A stretch of DNA of 64,000 nt from Chloroflexus islandicus (GTDB lineage: Bacteria > Chloroflexota > Chloroflexia > Chloroflexales > Chloroflexaceae): positions 34,352 through 98,351 of the forward strand of contig NZ_LWQS01000036.1 of the NCBI RefSeq assembly GCF_001650695.1, in the 5' to 3' direction. Positions 1-8,464 of this stretch are shown in pieces. The position numbers were made by a program, and so were the translations under genes. The notes below the pieces were generated by a model. It had not been told where the DNA came from and ran no database searches. It saw only the letters and a program-made list of their open reading frames with translations. The stretch's first letter is position 1. The number at the start of each line of letters is the position of its first letter.

Positions 1-77
1 GCGCAGCGCGGCTCGCAAGGACAACGGGGGCACGGGGTGCAGTGCCCGAAGCAATCCCCCCTTCAGCGAAAGACATG
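1..77. repeat. Interspersed palindromic repeat remnant
   Basis: The stretch contains gctcgcaag, a short hairpin (gggcacggggtgcagtgccc) and gaagcaatccccc followed by ttcagcg. These are the hallmarks of the interspersed repeat found many times further along the window, at about 5.0, 17.0, 58.5 and 62.5 kb. It abuts the 3' end of menH and may act as its terminator, which is an inference. Confidence 0.6.
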
Positions 78-893
78 TCAGTCTGTCGCTTCAGCGAGAA
101 AATCGCTGATCAACCTGCCAACCATCGCTGGCTGCTCGATCTGCGCCGCGTGACCGGCATCCGGCACGATCACATGACGCGCATGCGGCATCAGCGCCGC
201 CATCTGCGCCCCGATCACGCAGAACTTCTCGTCGAGCGCGCCGGTGATGAGCAAGGTAGGGGTCGCAATGGCCGGCAACGCTGCCCACAACGACGGCTGC
301 CGCCCGACGCTCATCCCGCGCAGCGCGTTAGCATACCCGCACGCACTGCCGGCTAGCCGCTGCGCCCGCTGCGCCGCGCGCACCTCCGCCGGCAAGCGTC
401 GTTGCGACGCGAAGAGCGGCTGCGCCGCCCAATACTCGACAAACCACTCCAGCCCCTCGCGCTCGATCCGTTCGGCCAGCGCTTCGTCGCTCGCCAAGCG
501 CGCCGCCCGTTCCGCCGGATCGGCCAACCCCGGCGAGGCCCCGATCAAGACCTGCCGCCCCACCCGTTCCGGCGCGCCGGCAGCCAAGAGCAGCCCGATC
601 CGCCCGCCCATCGAATAGCCGCACAGATCAACCCGCGTGAAGCTGAGCTGATCGATCAACGCCAGCACATCGGCCACGCACTGCTCGATCGCATACCGCG
701 CCGGATCGGCGGGAGCGTCACTCTGGCCGTGCCCGATCAGATCAACCATCACCAACGTGTGGTGCGCAGCGAGGGACGGAACCAGCGGTTGCCATGTCTG
801 CCCGTTGCCGGTAAAGCCGTGCAACAAGAGCAGCGGCGGCCCAGCGCCGGCTAGCGCGACGTGCAATGTGAGATCGTTGAGCGAAATCTTCAC
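78..893 (-). CDS. menH: MenH, SHCHC synthase (menaquinone biosynthesis)
   Basis: This alpha/beta-hydrolase-fold enzyme is predicted to eliminate pyruvate from SEPHCHC to form SHCHC in cytoplasmic menaquinone synthesis. It shows the MenH pattern LLLHGFTG near the N terminus, the nucleophile elbow CGYSMGGR, an ERxGLxxFVxYWxxxPLF segment, a late acidic GALDEKF and the catalytic His in DAGHAAQIEQP. The frame is open to 962, but GTG at 893 is preceded by ggaaag at good spacing and gives 271 residues, the usual length. The upstream extension does not look like MenH. It is divergent from lon. Chloroflexus uses menaquinone, so the role fits. Other alpha/beta hydrolases are possible but less likely. 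Confidence 0.85.
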   Translation of the reverse strand: MKISLNDLTLHVALAGAGPPLLLLHGFTGNGQTWQPLVPSLAAHHTLVMVDLIGHGQSDAPADPARYAIEQCVADVLALIDQLSFTRVDLCGYSMGGRIGLLLAAGAPERVGRQVLIGASPGLADPAERAARLASDEALAERIEREGLEWFVEYWAAQPLFASQRRLPAEVRAAQRAQRLAGSACGYANALRGMSVGRQPSLWAALPAIATPTLLITGALDEKFCVIGAQMAALMPHARHVIVPDAGHAAQIEQPAMVGRLISDFLAEATD

Positions 894-1022
894 CGTCTTC
901 TTTCCCGCAACAACCAACGAATAACGCGAAACCTGCCAGTATATGCTACACTGAACGTACAATCATGACAACGCGCAGGCGCACTGTTCAAGCAACCCGC
1001 TGGCCTGCGCAGGAGCGAGGCT

Positions 1023-3455
1023 ATGACCACGACTCCGGCCAACGAACAATCGCCATCACCTACTGCCGGCGCAACGCCGGTCGAGCGGCCGGTGCTCCCG
1101 TTGCTCGACAGCGTCCTGTTCCCGCAAATGCTGGCGCCACTGTTCGTCAATGACGAACGCGCAATCAATGCGGTCGAGCAAGCTGCCGCCAGCGATCGGG
1201 TTGTGCTGGCGGTTGCCGCCCGCGGCCCAACCGAAGATTTTTCGGTTGGGATGAACGACCTCTACTCGATCGGCGTTGAAGCGATTGTGCAACGGCTGCG
1301 TCGCCTGCCTGACGGCACGTTGAGCGTGGTGCTCGAAGGCCGGCAACGGATGCAAATCATCAGCGTGGTGGCCGAACATCCGGCGCTGCGCGTGCTAGCC
1401 GCGCCGCTCGAAACGCCGCCGCTCGATGAAGATGCGGCGCTGATGGTCGAAGCCCTCAGCCGCACGATCCTGACCACCTTCGAGAAGATCGTCCGCTTGT
1501 CGCGCAATTTGCCCGACGATGCCTACCTCACCGCGCTCAACAGCGCCGAACCCGGTGAGTTGGCCGATATTATTGCTGCCCTCTTGCCCATTTCGGTCGA
1601 AGAGCGGCAAAAAATTCTGGAATTGGTAGATATCGAGCAACGGCTGCGCCATCTCGAAGTCTTGCTGGCCAAAGAGCTCGATCTCCTCGAACTCGAAAAT
1701 CGCATTCATAGCCAAGTGCAGCAGGAGGTTGATCGCAGCCAGCGCGAGATGTTTCTGCGCGAGCAGTTGCGCGCTATTCAACGCGAACTCGGCCAAGAGG
1801 ATCCATCGCGCCGCGAGATCGCTCTCTTGCGTGAACGCGCCGCTGCCGCCGGGTTGCCGGCCCATGCGATGGCCCGCTTCGAGGAGGAATTGGCCCGGCT
1901 CGATCTTATCTCGCCAATGTCACCCGAACACGGTATGCTGCGCACCTATCTCGATTGGCTGATTTCGCTGCCGTGGAGCAACGCCAGCCCGGAGAATCGC
2001 GATCTGCGCGCCGCAGCGGCGGTGCTCGAACGCAACCACTACGGCTTGCGCAAAGTCAAGGATCGCATCCTCGAATACATTGCTGTGCGCCAACTGGCCG
2101 GCCCCGCCCGCCGTGCGCCCATCCTCTGCTTCGTCGGCCCTCCCGGCGTCGGCAAGACCAGCCTCGGCCAGAGCATTGCCGAGGCACTAGGCCGCCGCTT
2201 CGTCCGTCTCAGCCTTGGCGGCGTGCATGACGAGGCGGAGATCCGCGGCCACCGCCGCACCTATATCGGTGCGTTGCCCGGACGCATTTTGCAGCGGATG
2301 AAGGTGGCCGGCACGATCAACCCGGTCTTTATGCTCGACGAGGTTGATAAGCTGGGCAGCGATTTTCGCGGCGATCCGTCAGCCGCCCTGCTTGAGGTGC
2401 TCGATCCCGAACAGAACAGCACCTTTAGCGATCACTATCTCGATCTGCCTTACGACCTCAGCCAGACCCTGTTCATCACCACGGCCAATGTCGCCGACGC
2501 TATCCCTGATCCGCTGCTCGACCGCATGGAACTGGTGGAGTTGCCGGGTTATACCGAGGATGAGAAGCTGCACATCGCTCGCCGCTTTCTCATTCCGCGC
2601 CAAATGACCGATAGCGGCCTGCCGCCGGCGACGATCCGGTTCGGGAATGAAACGATTCATGCGATTATCCGCAACTACACCTACGAAGCCGGCGTGCGCA
2701 ATCTGGAACGCGAGATTGGCGCGATCTGCCGCAAAATCGCTCGCCGCATCGCTGAGGGTAAACGCTACCAGCGCCAAATCACGCCGCGGGCCTTGCCCAA
2801 ACTGCTCGGCCCGCCCCGCTTCGAGATTGGCAAGATTGATCCGCGCGATCAGGTAGGGGTGGCGGTTGGGATGGTCTATACCAGCGCCGGCGGTGACATT
2901 ATGCCAGTGGAAGTGGTATTGATGGACGGCAAAGGCAATCTGCTGCTCACCGGCCAGCTCGGCGAGGTGATGCAAGAGTCGGCGCAGGCGGCGCTCTCGT
3001 TTGCCCGCGCCAACGCTGCTCGATTAGGCATTGAGGTCCGCCACTTCGATAAGCTCGATGTTCACGTCCACGTCCCCGAAGGCGCTACTCCGAAAGATGG
3101 CCCTTCGGCGGGTGTGACCATCGCTACTGCCTTGATCTCGGCGCTAACCGGGCGCACGGTGCGCCACGATATTGCCATGACTGGCGAGATTACGCTGCAC
3201 GGGAGGATTTTGCCAATCGGCGGCGTGAAAGAGAAGGTGCTGGGTGCATACCGGGCCGGCATTCGCCAGATCATTCTACCCAAGCGCAATGAGCACGATC
3301 TGGCCGAGATTCCAGCCGTCTTGCGCCGGCAATTGACCATCCACCTGATCGAACGGATCGAACAGGCGCTCGAACTCGTCCTCGGCCCGCCACCGCCGAA
3401 AGAGCCGCGCCGCGCGCCGCGCGTCATCCCGCGCCGGATTGACGACGACGATTAA
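1023..3455 (+). CDS. lon: Lon ATP-dependent protease
   Basis: An 810-residue LonA-type cytoplasmic protease for damaged and regulatory proteins. An N-terminal LON substrate-binding domain (about 25-215) is followed by a coiled region and the AAA+ module, with Walker A GPPGVGKTSLG and Walker B FMLDEVDKL. The C-terminal peptidase domain carries the catalytic Ser in KDGPSAGVT and Lys in GGVKEKVLGA, so the dyad is intact. The length is typical. The ATG follows aggagcgag. It is divergent from menH and ends 3 bases before a 56-bp perfect palindrome that is probably its terminator. The tail is basic, then acidic (RRIDDDD). Confidence 0.97.
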   Translation: MTTTPANEQSPSPTAGATPVERPVLPLLDSVLFPQMLAPLFVNDERAINAVEQAAASDRVVLAVAARGPTEDFSVGMNDLYSIGVEAIVQRLRRLPDGTLSVVLEGRQRMQIISVVAEHPALRVLAAPLETPPLDEDAALMVEALSRTILTTFEKIVRLSRNLPDDAYLTALNSAEPGELADIIAALLPISVEERQKILELVDIEQRLRHLEVLLAKELDLLELENRIHSQVQQEVDRSQREMFLREQLRAIQRELGQEDPSRREIALLRERAAAAGLPAHAMARFEEELARLDLISPMSPEHGMLRTYLDWLISLPWSNASPENRDLRAAAAVLERNHYGLRKVKDRILEYIAVRQLAGPARRAPILCFVGPPGVGKTSLGQSIAEALGRRFVRLSLGGVHDEAEIRGHRRTYIGALPGRILQRMKVAGTINPVFMLDEVDKLGSDFRGDPSAALLEVLDPEQNSTFSDHYLDLPYDLSQTLFITTANVADAIPDPLLDRMELVELPGYTEDEKLHIARRFLIPRQMTDSGLPPATIRFGNETIHAIIRNYTYEAGVRNLEREIGAICRKIARRIAEGKRYQRQITPRALPKLLGPPRFEIGKIDPRDQVGVAVGMVYTSAGGDIMPVEVVLMDGKGNLLLTGQLGEVMQESAQAALSFARANAARLGIEVRHFDKLDVHVHVPEGATPKDGPSAGVTIATALISALTGRTVRHDIAMTGEITLHGRILPIGGVKEKVLGAYRAGIRQIILPKRNEHDLAEIPAVLRRQLTIHLIERIEQALELVLGPPPPKEPRRAPRVIPRRIDDDD

Positions 3456-3458
3456 ATT

Positions 3459-3514
3459 GGTAGGGACATAGCGACGCTATGCCCGCGCGGGCATAGCGTC
3501 GCTATGTCCCTACC
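3459..3514. terminator. 56-bp perfect palindrome between convergent genes
   Basis: Two 28-bp arms (tagggacatagcgacgctat followed by gcccgcg, and the reverse complement) meet without a loop. The palindrome lies between the lon stop and the convergent DUF309 gene, and encodes the last few codons of the latter. It belongs to the same hairpin family as the gtaggggca elements elsewhere. A bidirectional terminator role is inferred; there is no T-run. Confidence 0.65.
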
Positions 3515-3852
3515 CGTGGCCTTTCCCCGCGTTCCGGATCGGCCACGATGTCCGCCATGGCTCTTCCCAAAGCCGCCAAATCGACCCCGCGGTACACCGC
3601 CGGCAACTGCGCCAGCCGGCGCTGCGCCTTGGCCCAATTGAGCTGCAAGCCGCGCCGGTTGCCCTGCCGCCACTTCACCAGCGCCGCCGCGATCTGGATC
3701 AAGGCCTTGTAAAACTCGGCCTCTATCCCCTGCGCCTCCCGCCAGCAGATTTCCCATTGCTCGTGGGCATGCCAATACTCGCCGGCGTTGAAAAGCTGGA
3801 TACCGGCGAGAAAAGGATCGGGCGCAAGGTTTTGTTCACGAGCATGATCCAT
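3502..3852 (-). CDS. DUF309 family protein
   Basis: A 116-residue protein with the DUF309 pattern: LFNAGEYWHAHEQWEICWR near residue 20, then EAEFYKALIQIAAALVKWRQGN. The family is a small all-helical fold of unknown function common in bacteria and archaea. The C terminus (about residues 112-116) is written by the palindrome at 3459-3514, so the native end may have been altered by repeat insertion. It starts 4 bases after the stop of the upstream glycosyltransferase, so the two are probably cotranscribed. No function is claimed. Confidence 0.8.
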   Translation of the reverse strand: MDHAREQNLAPDPFLAGIQLFNAGEYWHAHEQWEICWREAQGIEAEFYKALIQIAAALVKWRQGNRRGLQLNWAKAQRRLAQLPAVYRGVDLAALGRAMADIVADPERGERPRVGT

Positions 3853-3856
3853 CGTT

Positions 3857-4960
3857 TTATTCCGCCATCAACGCCTCTAGCGTCCGCTGCGCGCACGCCT
3901 CCCACGTAAACTGGCGCGCGCGCGCCAAACCGCGCTGCCGCAGATCAGCACGCAGAGTCGCATCATCATGCACGCGCATGATGGCCGCGGCAATTGCATG
4001 CACGTCGAGGGGATCAACCAGCAGCGCCGCATCGCCGGCCACTTCCGGCAACGACGAGATCGTACTCGTGATGACCGGCGCACCGCATGCCATCGCCTCT
4101 AGCACCGGGATGCCAAAGCCTTCGTACAGCGACGGAAAGATGAACGCCAGCGCGCCGGCTAGCAACGCGGGCAGATCGGCATCGGCGACATAGCCGGTAA
4201 AACGCACCCGATCGGCAATCCCCAACTCGCTGGCCCGCCGCTCGATCGGTTCGCTCAGCCAGCCGCGCTTGCCGGCCAGCACTAGATCAAGATTGTAACC
4301 GGCAGCCAATACCGTCGCCAGCGCCTCAATCACCCGCGCTAGATTCTTGCGCGGCTGCACCGTGCCGATGTACAAGAGATATGGCCGTTGCAACAAACCA
4401 TAGCGCGCGCGTACAGCCGTAACACAATCCCGATCATCCGGTGGCCCGAAATCCGCACTCAAGCCGAGAGGCGTGACGGTAATCCGGTCAGGGTTAACGC
4501 CGTACCAATTGACCAGATCGCGCTTGGTTGCCTCGGAAACGGCCAGCACCCGCCGGGCCGCGCGCAAGCTCCACCGCGTCGTCACTTCGAGTTCGAGCCG
4601 GCGGCGAGCGGTGTGCGCTTCGGGAAAGACCCGATAGCCCACATCGTGAATAGTCACCACCGTTGGCGGATGGAGCAGCGGCACGACATGCGCCGGCACA
4701 AACAACACCCGCGGACGAGCGCGCCAACTAGCCGGCCCCAGCCGCAGATGCGTCCACAGCCGCGGCAAGCGCAGATCGCGCACCTGCGCCCGCTGGCTCA
4801 GCGGCGGCAACCGCTCGCACCCGCCGTTAATGTAGAGGCGAAATTGCACCTCAGCCGGCGCGATCCGGTCTAAGGCCGCAATCACTTCGTAACTGTAGCG
4901 TTCGGTACCGGTGCGTTGCGCCACCGTCGCCCGGCTGGCATCGATGTCAATGGTGATCAT
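3857..4960 (-). CDS. Glycosyltransferase family 4 (GT-B)
   Basis: A 367-residue retaining glycosyltransferase, cytoplasmic or peripheral to the membrane, that probably adds a sugar to a cell-surface glycan. The C-terminal half holds the donor-site signature YEGFGIPVLEAMACG with the E(x7)E pair, and YIGTVQPRKNLARVIEA marks the start of the second Rossmann domain. The frame continues upstream to 5104, but that part translates an interspersed repeat (VGGDCFAALRSARND). The ATG at 4960 gives MITIDIDASR, a normal GT-B start. It lies directly upstream of DUF309. The acceptor cannot be deduced. Confidence 0.85.
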   Translation of the reverse strand: MITIDIDASRATVAQRTGTERYSYEVIAALDRIAPAEVQFRLYINGGCERLPPLSQRAQVRDLRLPRLWTHLRLGPASWRARPRVLFVPAHVVPLLHPPTVVTIHDVGYRVFPEAHTARRRLELEVTTRWSLRAARRVLAVSEATKRDLVNWYGVNPDRITVTPLGLSADFGPPDDRDCVTAVRARYGLLQRPYLLYIGTVQPRKNLARVIEALATVLAAGYNLDLVLAGKRGWLSEPIERRASELGIADRVRFTGYVADADLPALLAGALAFIFPSLYEGFGIPVLEAMACGAPVITSTISSLPEVAGDAALLVDPLDVHAIAAAIMRVHDDATLRADLRQRGLARARQFTWEACAQRTLEALMAE

Positions 4961-5705
4961 ACGCGGGTATAGTAGCATATCTGTAGTTGACAGGCGCGTA
5001 GTAGGGGCAATGCGCTGCATTGCCCCGCCCCTCCTGTCATTGCGAGCCGAGCGCAGCGCGGCGAAGCAATCGCCTCCGACAGCGGGAAGAACCCCCTCAC
5101 GCATCCCCTCCGCTGAAGCAGGAGATTGCTTCGGTCGCGCGGCCTCCAGCAGAGCTGGAGGCCGCTGCTCCCTCGCAATGACAAACGAACCACGTCATTG
5201 CGAGCCGCCGTAAGGCGGCGAAGCAATCCCCCGCGAGAGCGAAACGCACCCTTTGGAGTGCGGCAGTAAAACTGCCGCATCCACCACCCTGCACCCCCGG
5301 TATGCACCACTCCAGCATCGTATGCCCCAGCGGGAGATTGCTGCGGTCGGGCGGCTCCCAGTTTGGCAAGCGCCCCCGCTCCCCCTCTGTCATTGCGAGC
5401 TGCCGTACGGCGGCGAAGCAATCCCCTCCGATAGCGGGTGGAGTGCGGCAGTTGCACTGCCGCAGTCCATACGTGAACCGCCTGCGCACCTCGCGCCAGA
5501 TCAGCCCTGTGCTGGTAGAGTGTATAAAGCCCCCCTCACGCATCCCCGCCGCTGAAGCAGGCGATTGCTGCGGGCGCTCCGCGCTCTCGCAATGACAGCG
5601 AGCACACAACCCCGCCCAACATTTGACAGCCACGTATCGCTTGTCTCTCTTTGCGGCTATACTATCTACAACAGCCGCATATCGATGTTACGAGCGGAGT
5701 ACGCT
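4961..5705. repeat. Repeat-filled gap, about 745 bp
   Basis: I see no credible gene here. The gap holds at least five copies of the repeat whose ends read tgtcattgcgag and gaagcaatc, in both orientations (about 5036-5076, 5117-5182, 5193-5235, 5390-5430, 5558-5598). There is a gtaggggcaatgcgctgcattgcccc hairpin at about 5002-5028, and two copies of a second palindrome built on gcggcagt/actgccgc (about 5260-5283 and 5444-5466). Open frames across it are translations of the repeats. Confidence 0.8.
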
Positions 5706-6758
5706 ATGAATTATCCCTTCATCTACCCCGGCGCCATCCACATGCATACGACCTATTCGGACGGATCGGCCACCTTCCCGCACCTGATCGCCGCTGCCCG
5801 TGAGGCCGGTCTGCGCTGGGTGATTGTCACCGACCACGACACGCTCGAAGGTTTACCCTTCGCCGGCTGGCACGACGATGTGTTAGTCATTGTCGGCTAT
5901 GAAATCACCCCTGATCACAACCACTTCCTCGCCCTCAACGTTGACACGGTGATTAGCAACGAACTGCCGCCGCAACAGTTCATTGATGAAGTGTACGACC
6001 GCGGCGGCTTCGGCATTATCGCCCATCCCGACGAGCGAATCCGCAATTCGTTCAAGGATATTTACCGGTGGGATGACTGGACGATTGATGGGCCAAGCCA
6101 GCGCGAAGGGCGCGTCGTTGGGCTTGAGTTGTGGAATTTGATGAGCGATTGGGGCGAGCACCTGACCGAACGCAATAAACTGGCGCTGGTGCTCAACCCA
6201 CGCTTGGGTCTAAGCGGGCCGACGCTGGCGACCTTGTGGTGGTGGGATCGGCTGAATATGGCTGGCCGGCGCACCTTCGGCATCGGCGGCGTCGATGCCC
6301 ACGGCTTCAAACGCCAAGCGCCATGGGGCGAAATCGAAGTCTTTCCCTACCCGTGGATCTTCCGCACCCTCACTAACTACATTTTGCTCGCCGAACCGCT
6401 CAGCAGTGATGCGAAAGAGGCAACCAATCAGGTCTACGCTGCGTTAACCGCCGGACGTTGTTACTTTGCCAACCGGCTTGATGGCGAAGCGCCATCGATC
6501 GTCTTTCGTCTTAGCCGTCCCGGTGAAACGGCGGAAATGGGCGATACAATCAGTCTTGCCGGCGGGCCGCTGTTGGTCGAGGTTGACGTTGGCGCCGATG
6601 CCTACGCCCGCTTAATCGTCAACGGCGAAGTTATGACCAGCGGCATCCGCCGCATCCGCCAAACCGTTGACGACGACGGCATCTACCGCGTGGAAGCGTA
6701 TTGGGGCGGCAAACCGTGGCTCTTTACCAACCCGATCTTCGTGACCGCTACGCCGTAA
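5706..6758 (+). CDS. PHP-domain metal-dependent phosphoesterase
   Basis: A 350-residue protein with an N-terminal PHP domain: AIHMHTTYSDGS (HxH ligands), VIVTDHDTLEG and, further on, GIIAHPDE and GGVDAHGF. Together these give the usual set of metal-binding His and Asp residues. PHP proteins hydrolyse phosphoesters (histidinol phosphate, nucleotides, or proofreading). The residues after about 270 look like a beta-sandwich tail. The substrate is unknown. The frame reaches back to 5565 through repeat DNA, but the ATG at 5706 follows gcggagt and gives MNYPFIYPG just before the first ligand. The last 11 bases overlap the convergent DtxR gene. Confidence 0.85.
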   Translation: MNYPFIYPGAIHMHTTYSDGSATFPHLIAAAREAGLRWVIVTDHDTLEGLPFAGWHDDVLVIVGYEITPDHNHFLALNVDTVISNELPPQQFIDEVYDRGGFGIIAHPDERIRNSFKDIYRWDDWTIDGPSQREGRVVGLELWNLMSDWGEHLTERNKLALVLNPRLGLSGPTLATLWWWDRLNMAGRRTFGIGGVDAHGFKRQAPWGEIEVFPYPWIFRTLTNYILLAEPLSSDAKEATNQVYAALTAGRCYFANRLDGEAPSIVFRLSRPGETAEMGDTISLAGGPLLVEVDVGADAYARLIVNGEVMTSGIRRIRQTVDDDGIYRVEAYWGGKPWLFTNPIFVTATP

Positions 6759-7455
6759 CCGCCGGCTCCTCGGCCTCAACTTCGATCGTGCGGGCCAAGC
6801 GCCGATCGAGCGGCACCGGGTCGGCATCGCAAATCTGCACCGTCAACGGCCCGTCAAACGGCGCACTGGCCGTCACCACCACCCGCGCGCCGGGCACAAG
6901 ACCGAGATCGGCCAGATAACGCAGCCGCTCAGCGGCCTGATCACGCACCCGCGCAATCCGCGCCGGTTGGTGGAGCGGCAGATCGGCCAGCCGGATGGCG
7001 CGGGTGGTAGGCAAGGCCCCATCGACGCCGGGGATCGGGTCGCCATGCGGATCAAAATCCGGGTAGCCCAACCGTTCGGCGATCCGCGCCTCGAGCTTCT
7101 CGCTAATGTGGTGTTCGAGCCGCTCGGCCTCTTCATGCACCTCGTCCCAACTATAACCGAGCGCCTCGACGAGGTAGAGTTCGAGCAAACGATGATGCCG
7201 GATCACCTCCAACGCAATCCGCTCGCCGGCTGGTGACAGCACCACGCCTTGATAGGGCGTATGCTGCACCAGATTCATCTCGGCCAGCTTCTTGATCATC
7301 CCAGTAACCGATGCTGGGCGCGACCCGCGCAGCTCGCCGAGCATTGTCGTCGTCACCGCACCGACCTGCTGTTGCAGCAAATAGATCGCTTTCAGATAAT
7401 CTTCAATGGCCGGCGTAATCCGGTTGGACAGATTGGCATCTTCGACAGGGGTCAA
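6748..7455 (-). CDS. DtxR/MntR-family metal-dependent transcription regulator
   Basis: A 235-residue regulator. The N-terminal winged helix begins TPAIEDYLKAIYLLQ and includes SRPASVTGMIKKLAEMNLV (recognition helix region). The dimerisation and metal domain has LEHHISEKLEARI, and the C terminus is a FeoA-like SH3 domain from about residue 155. Members repress or activate iron or manganese uptake genes when metal is bound. The start is TTG at 7455, 7 bases after ggag; the longer frame to 8148 runs antisense through the enoyl-CoA hydratase gene. It is divergent from that gene, with a dyad at 7560-7591 between them. Metal specificity cannot be read with confidence. Confidence 0.85.
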   Translation of the reverse strand: MTPVEDANLSNRITPAIEDYLKAIYLLQQQVGAVTTTMLGELRGSRPASVTGMIKKLAEMNLVQHTPYQGVVLSPAGERIALEVIRHHRLLELYLVEALGYSWDEVHEEAERLEHHISEKLEARIAERLGYPDFDPHGDPIPGVDGALPTTRAIRLADLPLHQPARIARVRDQAAERLRYLADLGLVPGARVVVTASAPFDGPLTVQICDADPVPLDRRLARTIEVEAEEPAVTA

Positions 7456-7559
7456 GGCGCGTCTCCTTCTGGCGGCGCGAAACCCGATTTTGCTGGCTTC
7501 AATGTACCATAGAGCGGCTATTTCCTGCAACGGGCGTGGTACAATCGGGTTACGATAGG

Positions 7560-7591
7560 TAACGTAATGATAGTGCATTGTAATGTCGTTA
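7560..7591. promoter_or_regulatory. Candidate operator, 32-bp interrupted dyad
   Basis: The sequence has the symmetric pattern TAACGnnATnAnAnTGCAnTnTnATnnCGTTA centred on TGCA. It lies between the divergent DtxR-type regulator and the enoyl-CoA hydratase gene. That position suits autoregulation, but it is unlike the classical DtxR box, so the binding protein is open. Confidence 0.4.
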
Positions 7592-7626
7592 CGTACGCAC
7601 CGCTGCACATATAAGGAGCGACTGTC

Positions 7627-8403
7627 ATGAGCAACGAACCATTGGTCATCAGCTCGGTCGAAGGCCCTATCGCTATCCTGACTCTCAACCGGCCACAGGC
7701 GCTCAACGCCCTCAGCCCAGCGCTCATCGATAATCTCATTCGCCATCTCGAGATGTATGACGCCGATGACTTGATCCGGGCCATCATCATCACTGGGGCT
7801 GGGCGGGCGTTCGCTGCCGGCGCCGACATCAAGGCAATGGCCAACGCCACCCCGATCGAGATGCTCACCAGCGGCATGATTGCCCGTTGGGCCAGAATTG
7901 CGGCCATCCGCAAACCGGTGATTGCCGCCGTTAATGGCTACGCGCTCGGCGGCGGCTGCGAGCTGGCGATGATGTGCGACATCATTTTGGCCAGCGAGAC
8001 GGCCCAATTCGGCCAACCTGAAATCAATATCGGCATCATTCCCGGCGCCGGCGGCACCCAACGCCTTACCCGCGCCCTCGGCCCCTACCGCGCCATGGAG
8101 ATGGTCTTGACTGGCGCCACGATCAGCGCCCACGAGGCCGCCGCACATGGATTAGTGAACCGGGTCTGCCCGCCGGAAACCCTGCTCGACGAAGCGCGCC
8201 GAGTGGCGCAGACGATCGCCGCCAAATCGCCGCTGGCTGTGCAATTGGCCAAAGAGGCGGTACGCGCCGCCGCCGAAACCACCGTGCGCGAAGGGTTGGC
8301 GATTGAATTGCGCAATTTCTACCTCCTCTTCGCCAGCGAGGATCAGAAAGAGGGTATGCGCGCCTTTATCGAAAAACGCGCCCCCAACTTTAGCGGGCGG
8401 TAA
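7627..8403 (+). CDS. Enoyl-CoA hydratase/isomerase (crotonase family)
   Basis: A 258-residue crotonase-fold enzyme acting on CoA thioesters in the cytoplasm. Visible motifs are AGRAFAAGADIKAM (first oxyanion-hole segment), GYALGGGCELAMMCDIILAS (second oxyanion hole with catalytic Glu), and FGQPEINIGIIPGAGGTQRLTR containing the other Glu of hydratases. It is therefore probably a true short-chain enoyl-CoA hydratase. The C terminus EKRAPNFSGR is typical. The ATG follows aaggagcgactgtc. It could serve fatty acid oxidation or CoA-ester steps of the 3-hydroxypropionate-type metabolism of these organisms; the context does not decide. Confidence 0.93.
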   Translation: MSNEPLVISSVEGPIAILTLNRPQALNALSPALIDNLIRHLEMYDADDLIRAIIITGAGRAFAAGADIKAMANATPIEMLTSGMIARWARIAAIRKPVIAAVNGYALGGGCELAMMCDIILASETAQFGQPEINIGIIPGAGGTQRLTRALGPYRAMEMVLTGATISAHEAAAHGLVNRVCPPETLLDEARRVAQTIAAKSPLAVQLAKEAVRAAAETTVREGLAIELRNFYLLFASEDQKEGMRAFIEKRAPNFSGR

Positions 8404-8464
8404 CGAATTCAGGGCGGCCAACCAACCGGATCGACCCTTCCGCAATGCTCATAAGGACACAGTT

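Noticed and set aside
4961..5104. N-terminal extension of the glycosyltransferase
   Set aside because: It translates the interspersed repeat and precedes an ATG that gives the normal family start.
5565..5705. N-terminal extension of the PHP protein
   Set aside because: The extension comes from repeat DNA; the ATG at 5706 has a ribosome-binding site and starts right before the first metal ligands.
6748..8148. A 466-residue protein on the minus strand
   Set aside because: Only the C-terminal half is DtxR-like. The upstream half is antisense to a clear enoyl-CoA hydratase; TTG at 7455 with a good ribosome-binding site is the real start.
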